Shown piece by piece: positions 8,678 through 18,458 of a stretch of 64,000 nt of DNA; position 1 is the stretch's first letter, and each line of letters opens with the position of its first letter. The stretch spans positions 2,976,001-3,040,000 of the forward strand of contig NZ_CP155793.1 in NCBI RefSeq assembly GCF_039729145.1, in the 5' to 3' direction. The translations under genes and the position numbers were made by a program. Under the pieces are notes generated by a model. That model ran no database searches. It was not told the origin of the DNA and was given only the letters and a program-made list of their open reading frames with translations. Origin of the DNA: Microbacterium sp. SY138. Its GTDB lineage: Bacteria; Actinomycetota; Actinomycetes; Actinomycetales; Microbacteriaceae.

Positions 8678-9400
8678 TCAGATCTGGGGGTGGATCTCAC
8701 GGGTCAGGCCCGCGGACGTGTAGTAGCCGGTGATGTGCGTGTGGACCAGGGAACGCGCTGTCTCGACGTCGGCGGCATCGATCGCCGCGACGAGTGCGTG
8801 GTGCTCGGCGCGAAGCCGCGTCGCCATCGCCCCCCAATCGGCGATCGCGGAGACGCCCGCCTGCACATAGGACTCGATCGAGGAACGAAGACCCGCCATC
8901 ATCGCGGCGATGACCGTGTTTCCGCTGGCCTCGGCGAGCGAGAGGTGCAGCTGCGCGTCGAGGGCGAGGAACTCCGACGGGGCGAGGCCCGGGGCGTCCA
9001 TCGCGGCGAGCAGTTCATGGGCGCGGTCCGTGTCGCGCTCGGGGGCGCCTGCCATCGCGGCGACGACCGCGTCTTCGAGCACCAGACGCGTGCGCACGAC
9101 GTCGTCGAGCGGGAAGCCTTGCGCCGCCACCTGGAGCCGCAGCAGCGCTGACATGCCACCGGTGGGGGTGGCGATGACGATGGCGCCCGATTGCGGGCCC
9201 GAGCCGGTCGCTGTGCGGATGAGCCCCATCACTTCGAGCACCCGGAACGCCTCGCGCACGCTCGAGCGTCCGACGCCGAGTTCGGATGCCAGATCACGCT
9301 CGGACGGGAGACGATCACCCGGGCCGAGACGGCCGTCGAGGAGGTCGCGTTCGATGTGCTCGAGCACGAGTCGCCATGCGCGCGCCGGCTGGTCGGTCAT
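8678..9400 (-). CDS. lldR: FadR-type GntR regulator of the lactate operon
   Basis: A 240-residue GntR family repressor of the FadR subfamily. The N-terminal winged helix reads [25 protein letters not shown]; the C-terminal all-helical FCD domain carries the metal/effector residues in the D...H...H arrangement (for example [15 protein letters not shown] and [12 protein letters not shown]). It is predicted to repress itself and lldD until lactate or a related acid binds. Two perfect 13-base palindromes upstream of the start are its likely operators. First gene of the two-gene operon. Confidence 0.88.
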   Translation of the reverse strand: MTDQPARAWRLVLEHIERDLLDGRLGPGDRLPSERDLASELGVGRSSVREAFRVLEVMGLIRTATGSGPQSGAIVIATPTGGMSALLRLQVAAQGFPLDDVVRTRLVLEDAVVAAMAGAPERDTDRAHELLAAMDAPGLAPSEFLALDAQLHLSLAEASGNTVIAAMMAGLRSSIESYVQAGVSAIADWGAMATRLRAEHHALVAAIDAADVETARSLVHTHITGYYTSAGLTREIHPQI

Positions 9401-9410
9401 CGAACCTCCT

Positions 9411-9448
9411 GTGGTCTGACCACAGAGTATCGCGTGTGGTCAGACCAC
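9411..9448 (-). promoter_or_regulatory. Twin LldR operators
   Basis: Two 13-base palindromes, GTGGTCTGACCAC (9411-9423) and GTGGTCAGACCAC (9436-9448), lie 11-48 bases before the lldR start with centres 25 bases apart. They contain the TGGTC-N-GACCA core typical of FadR-subfamily GntR binding sites and differ from each other only in the centre. Autoregulation of lldR-lldD is inferred. Confidence 0.8.
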
Positions 9449-9613
9449 GCAAACAGGCACGCTCGATCCCCGCCCCGCGTGCGCACCTCAGGAAGAAGAC
9501 GACGACGTGCGTCGCAGACGGCTCACCGCGGCACGGGGCCGACTGTCTTCCTGGATTGTGCACGGCTGCGCGACGGCAGCGGCCGACGGGCGCCTCGACG
9601 GATCGGGCCGGCC

Positions 9614-10267
9614 TCAGCCCAGGCGACCACCGGACTCTTCGAGGTAGCAGGTACCGCAGAGCGACTCATAGGTGGTCAGCTCCGGCGAGGCCGATCCGGT
9701 CGCGCCCTCGTCGATAGCGACCTGGTCGCCGTCGAACACGAACCGTCCGCCGACGACGCGACCGTTGAACACGGCCTTCCGCCCACAGCGGCAGATGGTC
9801 TTGAGTTCCTCCAGCGAGTGCGCGATCGCGAGCAGTCGCGCGGATCCGGGGAAGGCATGAGTGAGGAAGTCGTTGCGGATGCCGTAGGCGATGACCGGGA
9901 TTCCGTCGACCACCGCGATGCGGAAGAGATCATCGACCTGGGTCGGCGTGAGGAACTGCGCCTCGTCGATCAGCAGGCAGGCGACGTCGCTCGGCCCTTC
10001 CGGCAGCAGCTCGTCGTCCGACGCATGCTGCATGCGCCCGCGATGTGCGGCGAAGATCGCACGCGCGTCGTCATCGGGATCGATCAGGAAGTCGACCCGA
10101 CGGGTGACGCCGAGTCGACTCTCGATCTCGGATGCCCCCTTGGTGTCGATCGCCGGCTTCGCGAGAAGCACGTGCTGCCCGCGCTCCTCGTAGTTGTAGG
10201 CGGCCTGCAGCAGGGCGGTCGACTTTCCGGAGTTCATCGCGCCGTAGCGGAAGTAGAGCTTCGCCAC
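9614..10267 (-). CDS. tdk: Thymidine kinase (type II)
   Basis: A 217-residue ATP-dependent thymidine kinase for salvage of thymidine to dTMP. Motifs visible: P-loop GAMNSGKST at residues 9-17, Walker B-like LLIDEAQFL, a lasso region near YGIRNDF, and zinc ligands CRCG plus CGTC near the C-terminus. Length fits the tetrameric bacterial type. It follows mqo by 9 bases in the same direction. The 165 bases between its stop and the lldR operators contain no gene that I can see. Confidence 0.96.
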   Translation of the reverse strand: MAKLYFRYGAMNSGKSTALLQAAYNYEERGQHVLLAKPAIDTKGASEIESRLGVTRRVDFLIDPDDDARAIFAAHRGRMQHASDDELLPEGPSDVACLLIDEAQFLTPTQVDDLFRIAVVDGIPVIAYGIRNDFLTHAFPGSARLLAIAHSLEELKTICRCGRKAVFNGRVVGGRFVFDGDQVAIDEGATGSASPELTTYESLCGTCYLEESGGRLG

Positions 10268-10276
10268 GGTGCGACC

Positions 10277-11749
10277 TCAGACGTTGATGCCGAGTGCGGC
10301 TGCGGTCGCTGCGGTCGACTTCTCGGCGAGCTCCGGATTCTCGTTCAGCTTCTCGCCGAACGTGGGGATCAGCGCGCGCAGCTCGGGCTCCCAACCCGGG
10401 TACTCCGCGGGGAAGCACTTCTTGAGCAGATCGAGCATGATCGGCACGGCGGTCGAGGCGCCCGGAGAAGCACCGAGCAGACCCGCGATCGACCCGTCGG
10501 CCGCCGCGACGACCTCGGTGCCGAACTGCAGGATGCCACCCTTCTTCGGGTCCTTCTTCATGACCTGGGCGCGCTGGCCGGCGTCGATGAGCGTCCAGTC
10601 CTCGTCCTTCGCAGTCGGCATGAACGTACGCAGGCTGTCGACCTTCTTGGCGTGGTTCTTCAGCAGCTCGCTGATGAGATACGTGATGAGATCGGGGTTC
10701 TTCACCGCCACCTGCAGCATCGGCAGCAGGTTGTGCGCGCGCACCTGCGAGACGATGTCGAGCATCGACCCGTTCTTCAGGAACTTCGGGCTGAAGGTCG
10801 CGAACGGCCCGAACATGAGCGAGGCCTCGCCGTCGACGACACGCGTGTCGAGGTGCGGGACCGACATGGGCGGAGCACCCACCGACGCCTGCGAGTACAC
10901 CTTCGCCTTGTGCCGGGCGACGATCGTCGGGTTGGTGGTCTTGAGGAACTGGCCGCCGATCGGGAAGACGCCGTAGCCCTTGATCTCCGGGATGCCGGAA
11001 TTCTGCAGCAGCTTGAGAGCCCAGCCGCCGGCCCCGACGAACACGAAGCGCGCCTTGACCTCGCTCGGGGTGTGACCGATGCTGTTGCGGTACTTGACCA
11101 GCCAGGTACCGTCCTTCTGCTTCTTCAGACTGCGCACCTCGTGGTTGGTGCGCAGCGTGACGCCGGAGTCGGTCAGATGGTCGAACAGCTGGTGCGTGAG
11201 GGCGCCGAAATCGACGTCGGTGCCCGCGGGGACGCGGGTCGCGGCGAACGGCTCGCCCTTCACCCGCTGCTGCATGAGGAGCGGCGCCCACTTGTTGATG
11301 ACGCGGGAATCCTCGCTGTACTCGATGCCCGCGAACAGCGGCTGCTTCTTGAGTACCTCGTACCGGTTCTTGAGGTACGCGACATCCTTCTCACCGCGCA
11401 CGAACGTCATGTGCGGCGTCGCGTTGATGAAGGTCGACGGCGCATCGAGCACGCCCTTCTCCACCAGCGACGACCAGAACTGCCGGCTCTGCTGGAACTG
11501 CTCGTTGATCGAGACCGCCTTGGCGGGGTCGAGCGGGGCATCACCCTGCTGCGGCATGTAGTTCAGCTCGCACAGTGCGGCGTGCCCCGTGCCGGCGTTG
11601 TTCCACGGGTTCGAGCTCTCCTGAGCCACCTCGGAGAGTCGCTCGAAGGCGACGATCTTCCACTCCGGCTGCAGCTCGTGCAGGAGAGTACCCAGGGTGG
11701 CGCTCATGATGCCACCGCCGATCAGGACGACATCGACGTTTTCAGTCAC
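10277..11749 (-). CDS. mqo: Malate:quinone oxidoreductase
   Basis: A 490-residue FAD-dependent membrane-associated malate:quinone oxidoreductase, which oxidises malate to oxaloacetate and reduces the quinone pool in place of or beside NAD-malate dehydrogenase. The N-terminal dinucleotide fold is VVLIGGGIMSATLG; ESSNPWNNAGTGHAALCELNY and VGAGGWALKLLQ are diagnostic. Length equals the family norm. The GTG start at 11749 has a TAGACT box about 6 bases upstream and no ribosome site, suggesting leaderless transcription. Confidence 0.96.
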   Translation of the reverse strand: MTENVDVVLIGGGIMSATLGTLLHELQPEWKIVAFERLSEVAQESSNPWNNAGTGHAALCELNYMPQQGDAPLDPAKAVSINEQFQQSRQFWSSLVEKGVLDAPSTFINATPHMTFVRGEKDVAYLKNRYEVLKKQPLFAGIEYSEDSRVINKWAPLLMQQRVKGEPFAATRVPAGTDVDFGALTHQLFDHLTDSGVTLRTNHEVRSLKKQKDGTWLVKYRNSIGHTPSEVKARFVFVGAGGWALKLLQNSGIPEIKGYGVFPIGGQFLKTTNPTIVARHKAKVYSQASVGAPPMSVPHLDTRVVDGEASLMFGPFATFSPKFLKNGSMLDIVSQVRAHNLLPMLQVAVKNPDLITYLISELLKNHAKKVDSLRTFMPTAKDEDWTLIDAGQRAQVMKKDPKKGGILQFGTEVVAAADGSIAGLLGASPGASTAVPIMLDLLKKCFPAEYPGWEPELRALIPTFGEKLNENPELAEKSTAATAAALGINV

Positions 11750-11832
11750 CGAACCAGTCTAGTTCGCGGGCACGCCACCGCCGACCATGCGGCACGGCCC
11801 GGTCAGACCGCTTCCACATCGCGGGGATACCG

Positions 11833-13002
<1,170 letters not shown>

Positions 13003-13083
13003 CTACCGTGGTCTCACGAACTGCCGGCGCTGCGTCCCGATGGGGCACGGAGTCGGCAGGAAAACGGCGATGAACGGCGGAGA

Positions 13084-14364
13084 TCAGCGGCCGGTGCCGG
13101 CGTGGACCGTGGCTTCGGCGTCACCGTCGAGTCCGTAGGCGGTGTGCACGGTGCGCGCGGCCTCGGCGAGGTCGGTGTCGCGCAGCACGACCGAGATGCG
13201 GATCTCCGAGGTCGAGATCATCTCGATGTTGATCCCCCCGGCCGACAGCGCCTCGAAGAGGGTGGCGGAGACACCCGAGTGCGTGCGCATGCCCGCACCG
13301 ACGACCGACAGCTTGCCGATCTGGTCGTCGTGGATCAGGTTCTGGAACCCGACCTCGGTCTGCTCCCCGGCGAGGGCCTTGAGGGCGGCCGCCGCATCCG
13401 CCTTGGGGACGGTGAAGGAGATATCGGTGCGCCCGGTGGCCGAGACGTTCTGCACGATCATGTCGACGTTCGCGCCCGACTTCGCGACGATCTTGAAGAT
13501 CTCGGCGGCCTTGCCCGGCACATCGGGCACACCCGCGACCGTGATCTTGGCCTGGCTGAAGTCGGTGGCGACGCCGGCGACGATCGGTTCTTCCATGACT
13601 GCTCCCTCGGCTTCGCGGGGGTTCTTCATACCCTCGCCCAGAACGTATGTGCCCTCGGCCGACGAGAACGTCGACCGAGCGTGAATCAGGACGCCGTGAC
13701 GGCGTGCGTACTCGACGGCGCGGATGTACAGCACCTTGGCCCCGTTGGCGGCGAGCTCCAGCATCTCCTCGCTCGAGACATGATCGAGCTTTTGTGCCTT
13801 CGGGATCACGCGCGGATCGGCGGTGAAGATGCCGTCGACGTCGCTGTAGATCTCGCAGACATCGGCGTCGAGCGCGGCGGCGAGGGCGACGGCGGTGGTA
13901 TCGGACCCGCCGCGACCGAGCGTGGTGATGTCACGGGTGTCGCGGTTGAAGCCCTGGAACCCGGCGACGATCACGATCGCGCCCTCGTCCAGAGCTTCGC
14001 GCAGACGCACGGGCGTGACATCGACGATGCGGGCGGCACCGTGCTGCGAGTCGGTGATCATGCCCGCCTGGCTGCCCGTGAACGACCGCGCCTCGAAGCC
14101 CATGGAGTGGATCGCCATGGCCAGCAGCGCCATCGAGATGCGCTCTCCGCTGGAGAGGAGCATGTCGAGTTCACGGGGCGCGGGAATCGGTGCGACCTCG
14201 TTGGCGAGATCGAGCAGCTCGTCGGTGGTGTCGCCCATGGCGCTCACAGCGACGACCACGTCGTGCCCGGCACGACGCGTATCGACGATGCGCTTGGCGA
14301 CGCGCTTGATGCTCTCTGCGTCGGCGACGGACGAGCCGCCGTACTTCTGCACGATGAGGGCCAC
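13084..14364 (-). CDS. lysC: Aspartokinase
   Basis: A 426-residue aspartokinase, first step of the aspartate family. The kinase motif is [15 protein letters not shown] at the N-terminus; the regulatory half has two ACT domains (around [16 protein letters not shown] and [18 protein letters not shown]), which usually mediate feedback by lysine and threonine. Two in-frame GTGs exist at 14370 and 14364; AGGGAG sits about 5 bases before the second but directly on the first, so 14364 is chosen. As in relatives, an internal start near [10 protein letters not shown] could produce a separate beta subunit, but this is inference. Confidence 0.95.
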   Translation of the reverse strand: MALIVQKYGGSSVADAESIKRVAKRIVDTRRAGHDVVVAVSAMGDTTDELLDLANEVAPIPAPRELDMLLSSGERISMALLAMAIHSMGFEARSFTGSQAGMITDSQHGAARIVDVTPVRLREALDEGAIVIVAGFQGFNRDTRDITTLGRGGSDTTAVALAAALDADVCEIYSDVDGIFTADPRVIPKAQKLDHVSSEEMLELAANGAKVLYIRAVEYARRHGVLIHARSTFSSAEGTYVLGEGMKNPREAEGAVMEEPIVAGVATDFSQAKITVAGVPDVPGKAAEIFKIVAKSGANVDMIVQNVSATGRTDISFTVPKADAAAALKALAGEQTEVGFQNLIHDDQIGKLSVVGAGMRTHSGVSATLFEALSAGGINIEMISTSEIRISVVLRDTDLAEAARTVHTAYGLDGDAEATVHAGTGR

Positions 14365-14477
14365 GATCACTCCCTGGGATGACGGGCGGATCCGCCCACG
14401 CTCATTCTACGATCGGCGCGTATGCCCCGTTGCGCATGTGTCAGGCCGCGTGCGTCGCGGTGCGTCGAGTGCGGTGC

Positions 14478-14559
14478 GTCGAGTGCACGGGATATCGCCG
14501 AGTGCACGGGATGTTCGCATGAGCAAGCCGTGCACTCGGCGGCAAGCCGTGCACTCGAC
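14478..14559. repeat. Nested inverted repeat (REP/BIME-like)
   Basis: Four 13-base units form one long symmetrical hairpin: GTCGAGTGCACGG (14478-14490), GCCGAGTGCACGG (14497-14509), CCGTGCACTCGGC (14528-14540) and CCGTGCACTCGAC (14547-14559). The outer pair and inner pair are perfect complements, each arm having a 6-base spacer (gatatc versus ggcaag), with an 18-base loop. It occupies the gap between lysC and the EamA gene, both on the minus strand. Confidence 0.85.
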
Positions 14560-14602
14560 GACTCGGAGTGGGAGGTGCGCGGCAGGAGGTGCGGGGCGCG
14601 GC

Positions 14603-15520
14603 TCAGAGGGAGGGCGGGAGAGCCTGGGGAGAGACCGGGCGCAGCCGACCACCTGTGGCGGCGAACCAGCACCCCATGATGATCAGCGGGAAGCCCAGCA
14701 GCAGGCCGGGAGTCAACGGCTCGGCGAGGACGATGGCTCCGAGGACGATCGCGACCACCGGATTCACATAGGTGAACAGTGGCGCGCGCACCGGACCGAC
14801 TTCGCGGATGAGCGCGAAGAAGGCCAGGAAGGCCACCGCCGTGCAGATCACGGCGAGCGCGAGCAGCGCGACGATCGACGGCAGAGTGGGCACCTCGTGC
14901 TGAGTGAGCAGCCCGATCGGGAGGTAGAAGATCCCGATCATGAGAAGAGAGAGGGTGATGGTGCCGAGGGACGGCACATCGTTGAGCTTGCGAGCGACGA
15001 TGAAGGGCGCGGTCGCATACAGCACCGCGACCAGCAGCACCTCGCCGGCCGCGAGAAGACTGACCTCACCACCGAAGAGCCCGGGGCCCGCGACCACCAC
15101 CGCGACACCGACGAACCCGACGAGCAGACCGATCCCGCGGGCCGGCCGCAGCACGCCGCGGTCGCCACCGCCGAGGGCGATGAGAGCGGCGAACAGCGGC
15201 ACGGTCGCCACCAGCAGGCCCGTCATGCCGGAGGGCAGCGTCATCTCGGCGTGCCCGAGCAACAGGAAGGGGCCCGCCATCTCGACGACGCCGAACGCGA
15301 GCACCCACGGCCAGTGCTTCAGAGCGGCACGCAGCGCGCCGCTGCGGAGGGCGAACGGCAGCAGCAGCAGAGCCGCGATGAGCGTGCGCCCCGCCACGAT
15401 CGCCGGTGGCGAGAAGGACTCGACCGCGACGCTGATGAACAGATACGGAACTCCCCACAGCAGCGCCATAGCACCGAAGAGGAGCCAGCCACGACGTGAG
15501 AAGCCCGTGTGGGGGCTCAC
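14603..15520 (-). CDS. EamA family (DMT) metabolite transporter
   Basis: A 305-residue protein with about ten hydrophobic segments and two EamA repeats (for example [20 protein letters not shown] and the second half around [17 protein letters not shown]). EamA/RhaT-type drug/metabolite transporters usually export amino acids or other small metabolites; the substrate is not readable. GTG at 15520 is chosen because it overlaps the recR stop (GTGA); the longer upstream frame is antisense to nothing useful and lies within recR. It is therefore the last gene of a dnaX-recR-eamA transcription unit. Confidence 0.87.
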   Translation of the reverse strand: MSPHTGFSRRGWLLFGAMALLWGVPYLFISVAVESFSPPAIVAGRTLIAALLLLPFALRSGALRAALKHWPWVLAFGVVEMAGPFLLLGHAEMTLPSGMTGLLVATVPLFAALIALGGGDRGVLRPARGIGLLVGFVGVAVVVAGPGLFGGEVSLLAAGEVLLVAVLYATAPFIVARKLNDVPSLGTITLSLLMIGIFYLPIGLLTQHEVPTLPSIVALLALAVICTAVAFLAFFALIREVGPVRAPLFTYVNPVVAIVLGAIVLAEPLTPGLLLGFPLIIMGCWFAATGGRLRPVSPQALPPSL

Positions 15521-16110
15521 AGGATGCGCCGGCCTTCGAAGGCGCGACCGAGGGTGACCTCGTCGGCGTACTCGAGGTCGCCGCCGACGGGCAGGCCCGA
15601 AGCGAGACGGGAGACCGTGATCTGCATCGTCGTCAGCAGGCGGCTGAGGTAGCTCGCAGTCGCCTCCCCCTCGAGATTGGGGTTGGTGGCGAGGATGACC
15701 TCCTGCACGGTGCCGTCGGCGAGGCGGGTCATGAGCTGGGCGATGCGCAGGTCGTCCGGTCCGATGCCGGCGATGGGACTGATCGCTCCGCCGAGGACGT
15801 GGTAGAGGCCCCGGAACTCCCTGGTGCGCTCGATGGCGGCGACGTCTTTGGCGTCTTCGACCACACAGATCAGCGCCTGGCTGCGACGCGGGTCGCGGCA
15901 GATGGCGCAACGCTCCTGCTCGGCGACGTTGCCGCAGATCTCGCAGAACCGCACGCGGAGACGGATCTCACTGAGCAGCTCAGCGAGACGGGCGACGTCG
16001 AACGTCGGCGTCTGCAGGATATGGAACGCGATCCGCTGCGCGGACTTCGGGCCGATGCCGGGGAGCCGACCGAACTCGTCGATCAACTCCTGAACGATGC
16101 CGTCGTACAT
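15517..16110 (-). CDS. recR: Recombination mediator RecR
   Basis: A 197-residue RecR. The N-terminal helix-hairpin-helix reads [15 protein letters not shown], the four-cysteine zinc finger is [16 protein letters not shown], and the Toprim domain follows ([15 protein letters not shown]). Acts with RecF/RecO in loading RecA at gaps. Full length for the family. The start overlaps the dnaX stop as TGATG, the usual dnaX-recR linkage, here without the ybaB gene between them. Confidence 0.97.
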   Translation of the reverse strand: MYDGIVQELIDEFGRLPGIGPKSAQRIAFHILQTPTFDVARLAELLSEIRLRVRFCEICGNVAEQERCAICRDPRRSQALICVVEDAKDVAAIERTREFRGLYHVLGGAISPIAGIGPDDLRIAQLMTRLADGTVQEVILATNPNLEGEATASYLSRLLTTMQITVSRLASGLPVGGDLEYADEVTLGRAFEGRRIL

Positions 16111-18413
16111 CAGGAGAACCTCGTCGGGGGCTCGTAGGGCTCTTCGCGCAGGAATGTCGCGCCGAGCACCTGGCGGATCACGGCCTCACCGTAGCGCTGC
16201 ACTCCTCCGACGGAGGGCGAACGCTCGATGACGACCGGCGGAGTGGCGACGGCCGTGCGCTGCGTCTGCGGCGCCGACCGGTCGGGAGCAGCCCCGCGCG
16301 ACACGGACGGGTCGGCCGGCGGCTCGTACGAGGGGTCGTACGGAGGCTCATCGTCGTAGGCCGGAGCCTCGTCGTCGCCGGGCAGCGGCGGCTCGTCGCG
16401 ATCGATGACGCCGTCGGACGGGGGAACCGGTGCCGAGGCCGCTGCCTCGACCTCTTCGGGCTCATCGTCGACGGGGAGCGGCGCGGACGGTATCGGAGCG
16501 TCGCGCACCGACTCCTCGTTCGCGGTCGGAATCGACGCGACGGCCCACTCCGTCACCGACGATGCGGACGCGCCACGGACCTGCGAACGAGGGGAACGCG
16601 CTGACGCAGGCTCCGATGCGGGAGCGGAATCAGTCGGTGCCGAGGATCCGGACGACGCCGGCTGGCGCGGGGCACCCCCGGTCGGCATCGGGGCGGGGAG
16701 GTACTTCACGCGGACGCCGAGCTCGTTCTCGATCGCGGAACGCAGGTGGTCGGAAGGCCCTGAGCCCGGGGTCGTGCCCTTGAACTTGGCGACATCGTGC
16801 TGGCTGGTGAATCCGAGCGTGAGCACCTCGGTCTCGGTGACGTACGCCAGGGGCTGCACGGCCGTGGCCAGCAGCCAGGACGTGCGGCTGATGCTCTCGA
16901 GCCGCGTCAGCACGGCGGGCCACGCGGCGCGGATGCGCTCGAACGTGACCGGTCCCTGCGATGCCGCAGGAGCCGCGGGTTCCGCAGGAGCCGCGGGTTC
17001 CGGTGCGGCACCGTCGGATACCGCACCGACGCTCTCGCTCGCCGCCTGCTCGACGACCCGAGTCTGGGCAGCCGAAGCAGGAGCGGATTCGACGACGACC
17101 GGCTCCGGCGTCTGCGTGGTAGCGGCCGGGCTGACGGGAGCCGCAGACGCCGCCGGGGCCGCGGGAGCCGATGAACCGGCCGAAGCCCCGATCGTGGATG
17201 ACGCGGAAGGCGCCGACGCTGCCGGGGTCGCGACCTGTCGGGCGGGAACCGCGGTACGCTCCCCCGCCGGCGCGGGCGCAGCCACGGCGGCATCCGTCGC
17301 TCCCGCGAGCACCCGTGCGACCATGAGCTCGAGATGCAGGCGCGGAGATGTGGCTCCCGACATGTCGTCGAGTGCCGCACTCACCACGTCGGCCGTGCGC
17401 GAGAGGCGTGCGGAGCCGAATTCTGCGGCCTGGGCGCGCATGCGCTCCAGGTCGTCTTCGGCGATACCGCGCAGGACGGCGGATGCGCCGGCGCCGACCG
17501 CCGCGATCACGATGAGATCGCGCAGACGCTCGAGCAGATCGTCGACGAAGCGACGGGGGTCCTGCCCGGTCTGCACGACCCGGTCGATCGCGGGGAACGC
17601 GGTCGCCGCGTCGCCCGCGGCGAGCGCGTCGACGATCTCGTCGAGGAGGGCGGCATGCGTGTACCCGAGCAGGGAGACGGCGCGCGCATAGCCGACGGTG
17701 ACCGTCTCCGAACCTGCGGGGGCGTCGGAGCCGGCGATCAGCTGGTCGAGCAGCGAGAGCGTGTCACGGGGCGAGCCGCCGCCGGCGCGGACCACGAGCG
17801 GAAGGACACCCTGTTCGACGATCACGCCTTCTTCGGCGCACAGCTTGGCGACGTACTCGAGCATCGCGGCCGGCGGGACGAGCCGGAACGGGTAGTGGTG
17901 GGTGCGCGAGCGGATCGTGCCCAGCACCTTCTCGGGCTCGGTGGTCGCGAAGATGAACTTCACGTGCTCCGGCGGCTCTTCGACGAGCTTGAGCAGCGCG
18001 TTGAAGCCCTGGGGCGTCACCATGTGCGCCTCGTCGAGGATGAAGATCTTGTACCGGTCGCGGCTGGGGGCGAATGTCGCCCGCTCGCGCAGGTCGCGCG
18101 CGTCGTCGACGCCGTTGTGGCTCGCCGCGTCGATCTCGACGACATCGAGTGATCCGCCGCCGGCCCGCGACAGCTCCACACAGCTCGGGCAGACGCCGCA
18201 GGGCACGTCGGTCGGCCCCTCGGCGCAGTTCAGGCACCGCGCCAGGATGCGCGCGGACGTGGTCTTGCCGCACCCGCGGGGGCCGGAGAACAGATAGGCA
18301 TGGCCGACCCGGTCACCGCGCAACGCCGTCATGAGCGGATCGGTCACCTGGGACTGCCCGATCATCTCGCCGAACGTCTCGGGTCGGTAGCGGCGGTAGA
18401 GGGCTGTGGTCAC
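16110..18413 (-). CDS. dnaX: DNA polymerase III gamma/tau subunit
   Basis: A 767-residue clamp-loader subunit. P-loop GPRGCGKT at residues 44-51, zinc cysteines at about 60, 63, 72, 75 and 78, DEAH at the Walker B, and SRC-like motif in [21 protein letters not shown]. Residues beyond about 370 form a long Ala/Pro/Ser-rich linker with a small folded block ([20 protein letters not shown]), typical of long actinobacterial tau. I see no obvious A-run for programmed frameshifting. GTG start at 18413. Heads the dnaX-recR-eamA unit. Confidence 0.95.
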   Translation of the reverse strand: MTTALYRRYRPETFGEMIGQSQVTDPLMTALRGDRVGHAYLFSGPRGCGKTTSARILARCLNCAEGPTDVPCGVCPSCVELSRAGGGSLDVVEIDAASHNGVDDARDLRERATFAPSRDRYKIFILDEAHMVTPQGFNALLKLVEEPPEHVKFIFATTEPEKVLGTIRSRTHHYPFRLVPPAAMLEYVAKLCAEEGVIVEQGVLPLVVRAGGGSPRDTLSLLDQLIAGSDAPAGSETVTVGYARAVSLLGYTHAALLDEIVDALAAGDAATAFPAIDRVVQTGQDPRRFVDDLLERLRDLIVIAAVGAGASAVLRGIAEDDLERMRAQAAEFGSARLSRTADVVSAALDDMSGATSPRLHLELMVARVLAGATDAAVAAPAPAGERTAVPARQVATPAASAPSASSTIGASAGSSAPAAPAASAAPVSPAATTQTPEPVVVESAPASAAQTRVVEQAASESVGAVSDGAAPEPAAPAEPAAPAASQGPVTFERIRAAWPAVLTRLESISRTSWLLATAVQPLAYVTETEVLTLGFTSQHDVAKFKGTTPGSGPSDHLRSAIENELGVRVKYLPAPMPTGGAPRQPASSGSSAPTDSAPASEPASARSPRSQVRGASASSVTEWAVASIPTANEESVRDAPIPSAPLPVDDEPEEVEAAASAPVPPSDGVIDRDEPPLPGDDEAPAYDDEPPYDPSYEPPADPSVSRGAAPDRSAPQTQRTAVATPPVVIERSPSVGGVQRYGEAVIRQVLGATFLREEPYEPPTRFS

Positions 18414-18458
18414 CTCAACAGCCTACGGCGTGCCACCGACCTTCGGCGGGCCCGAGCA

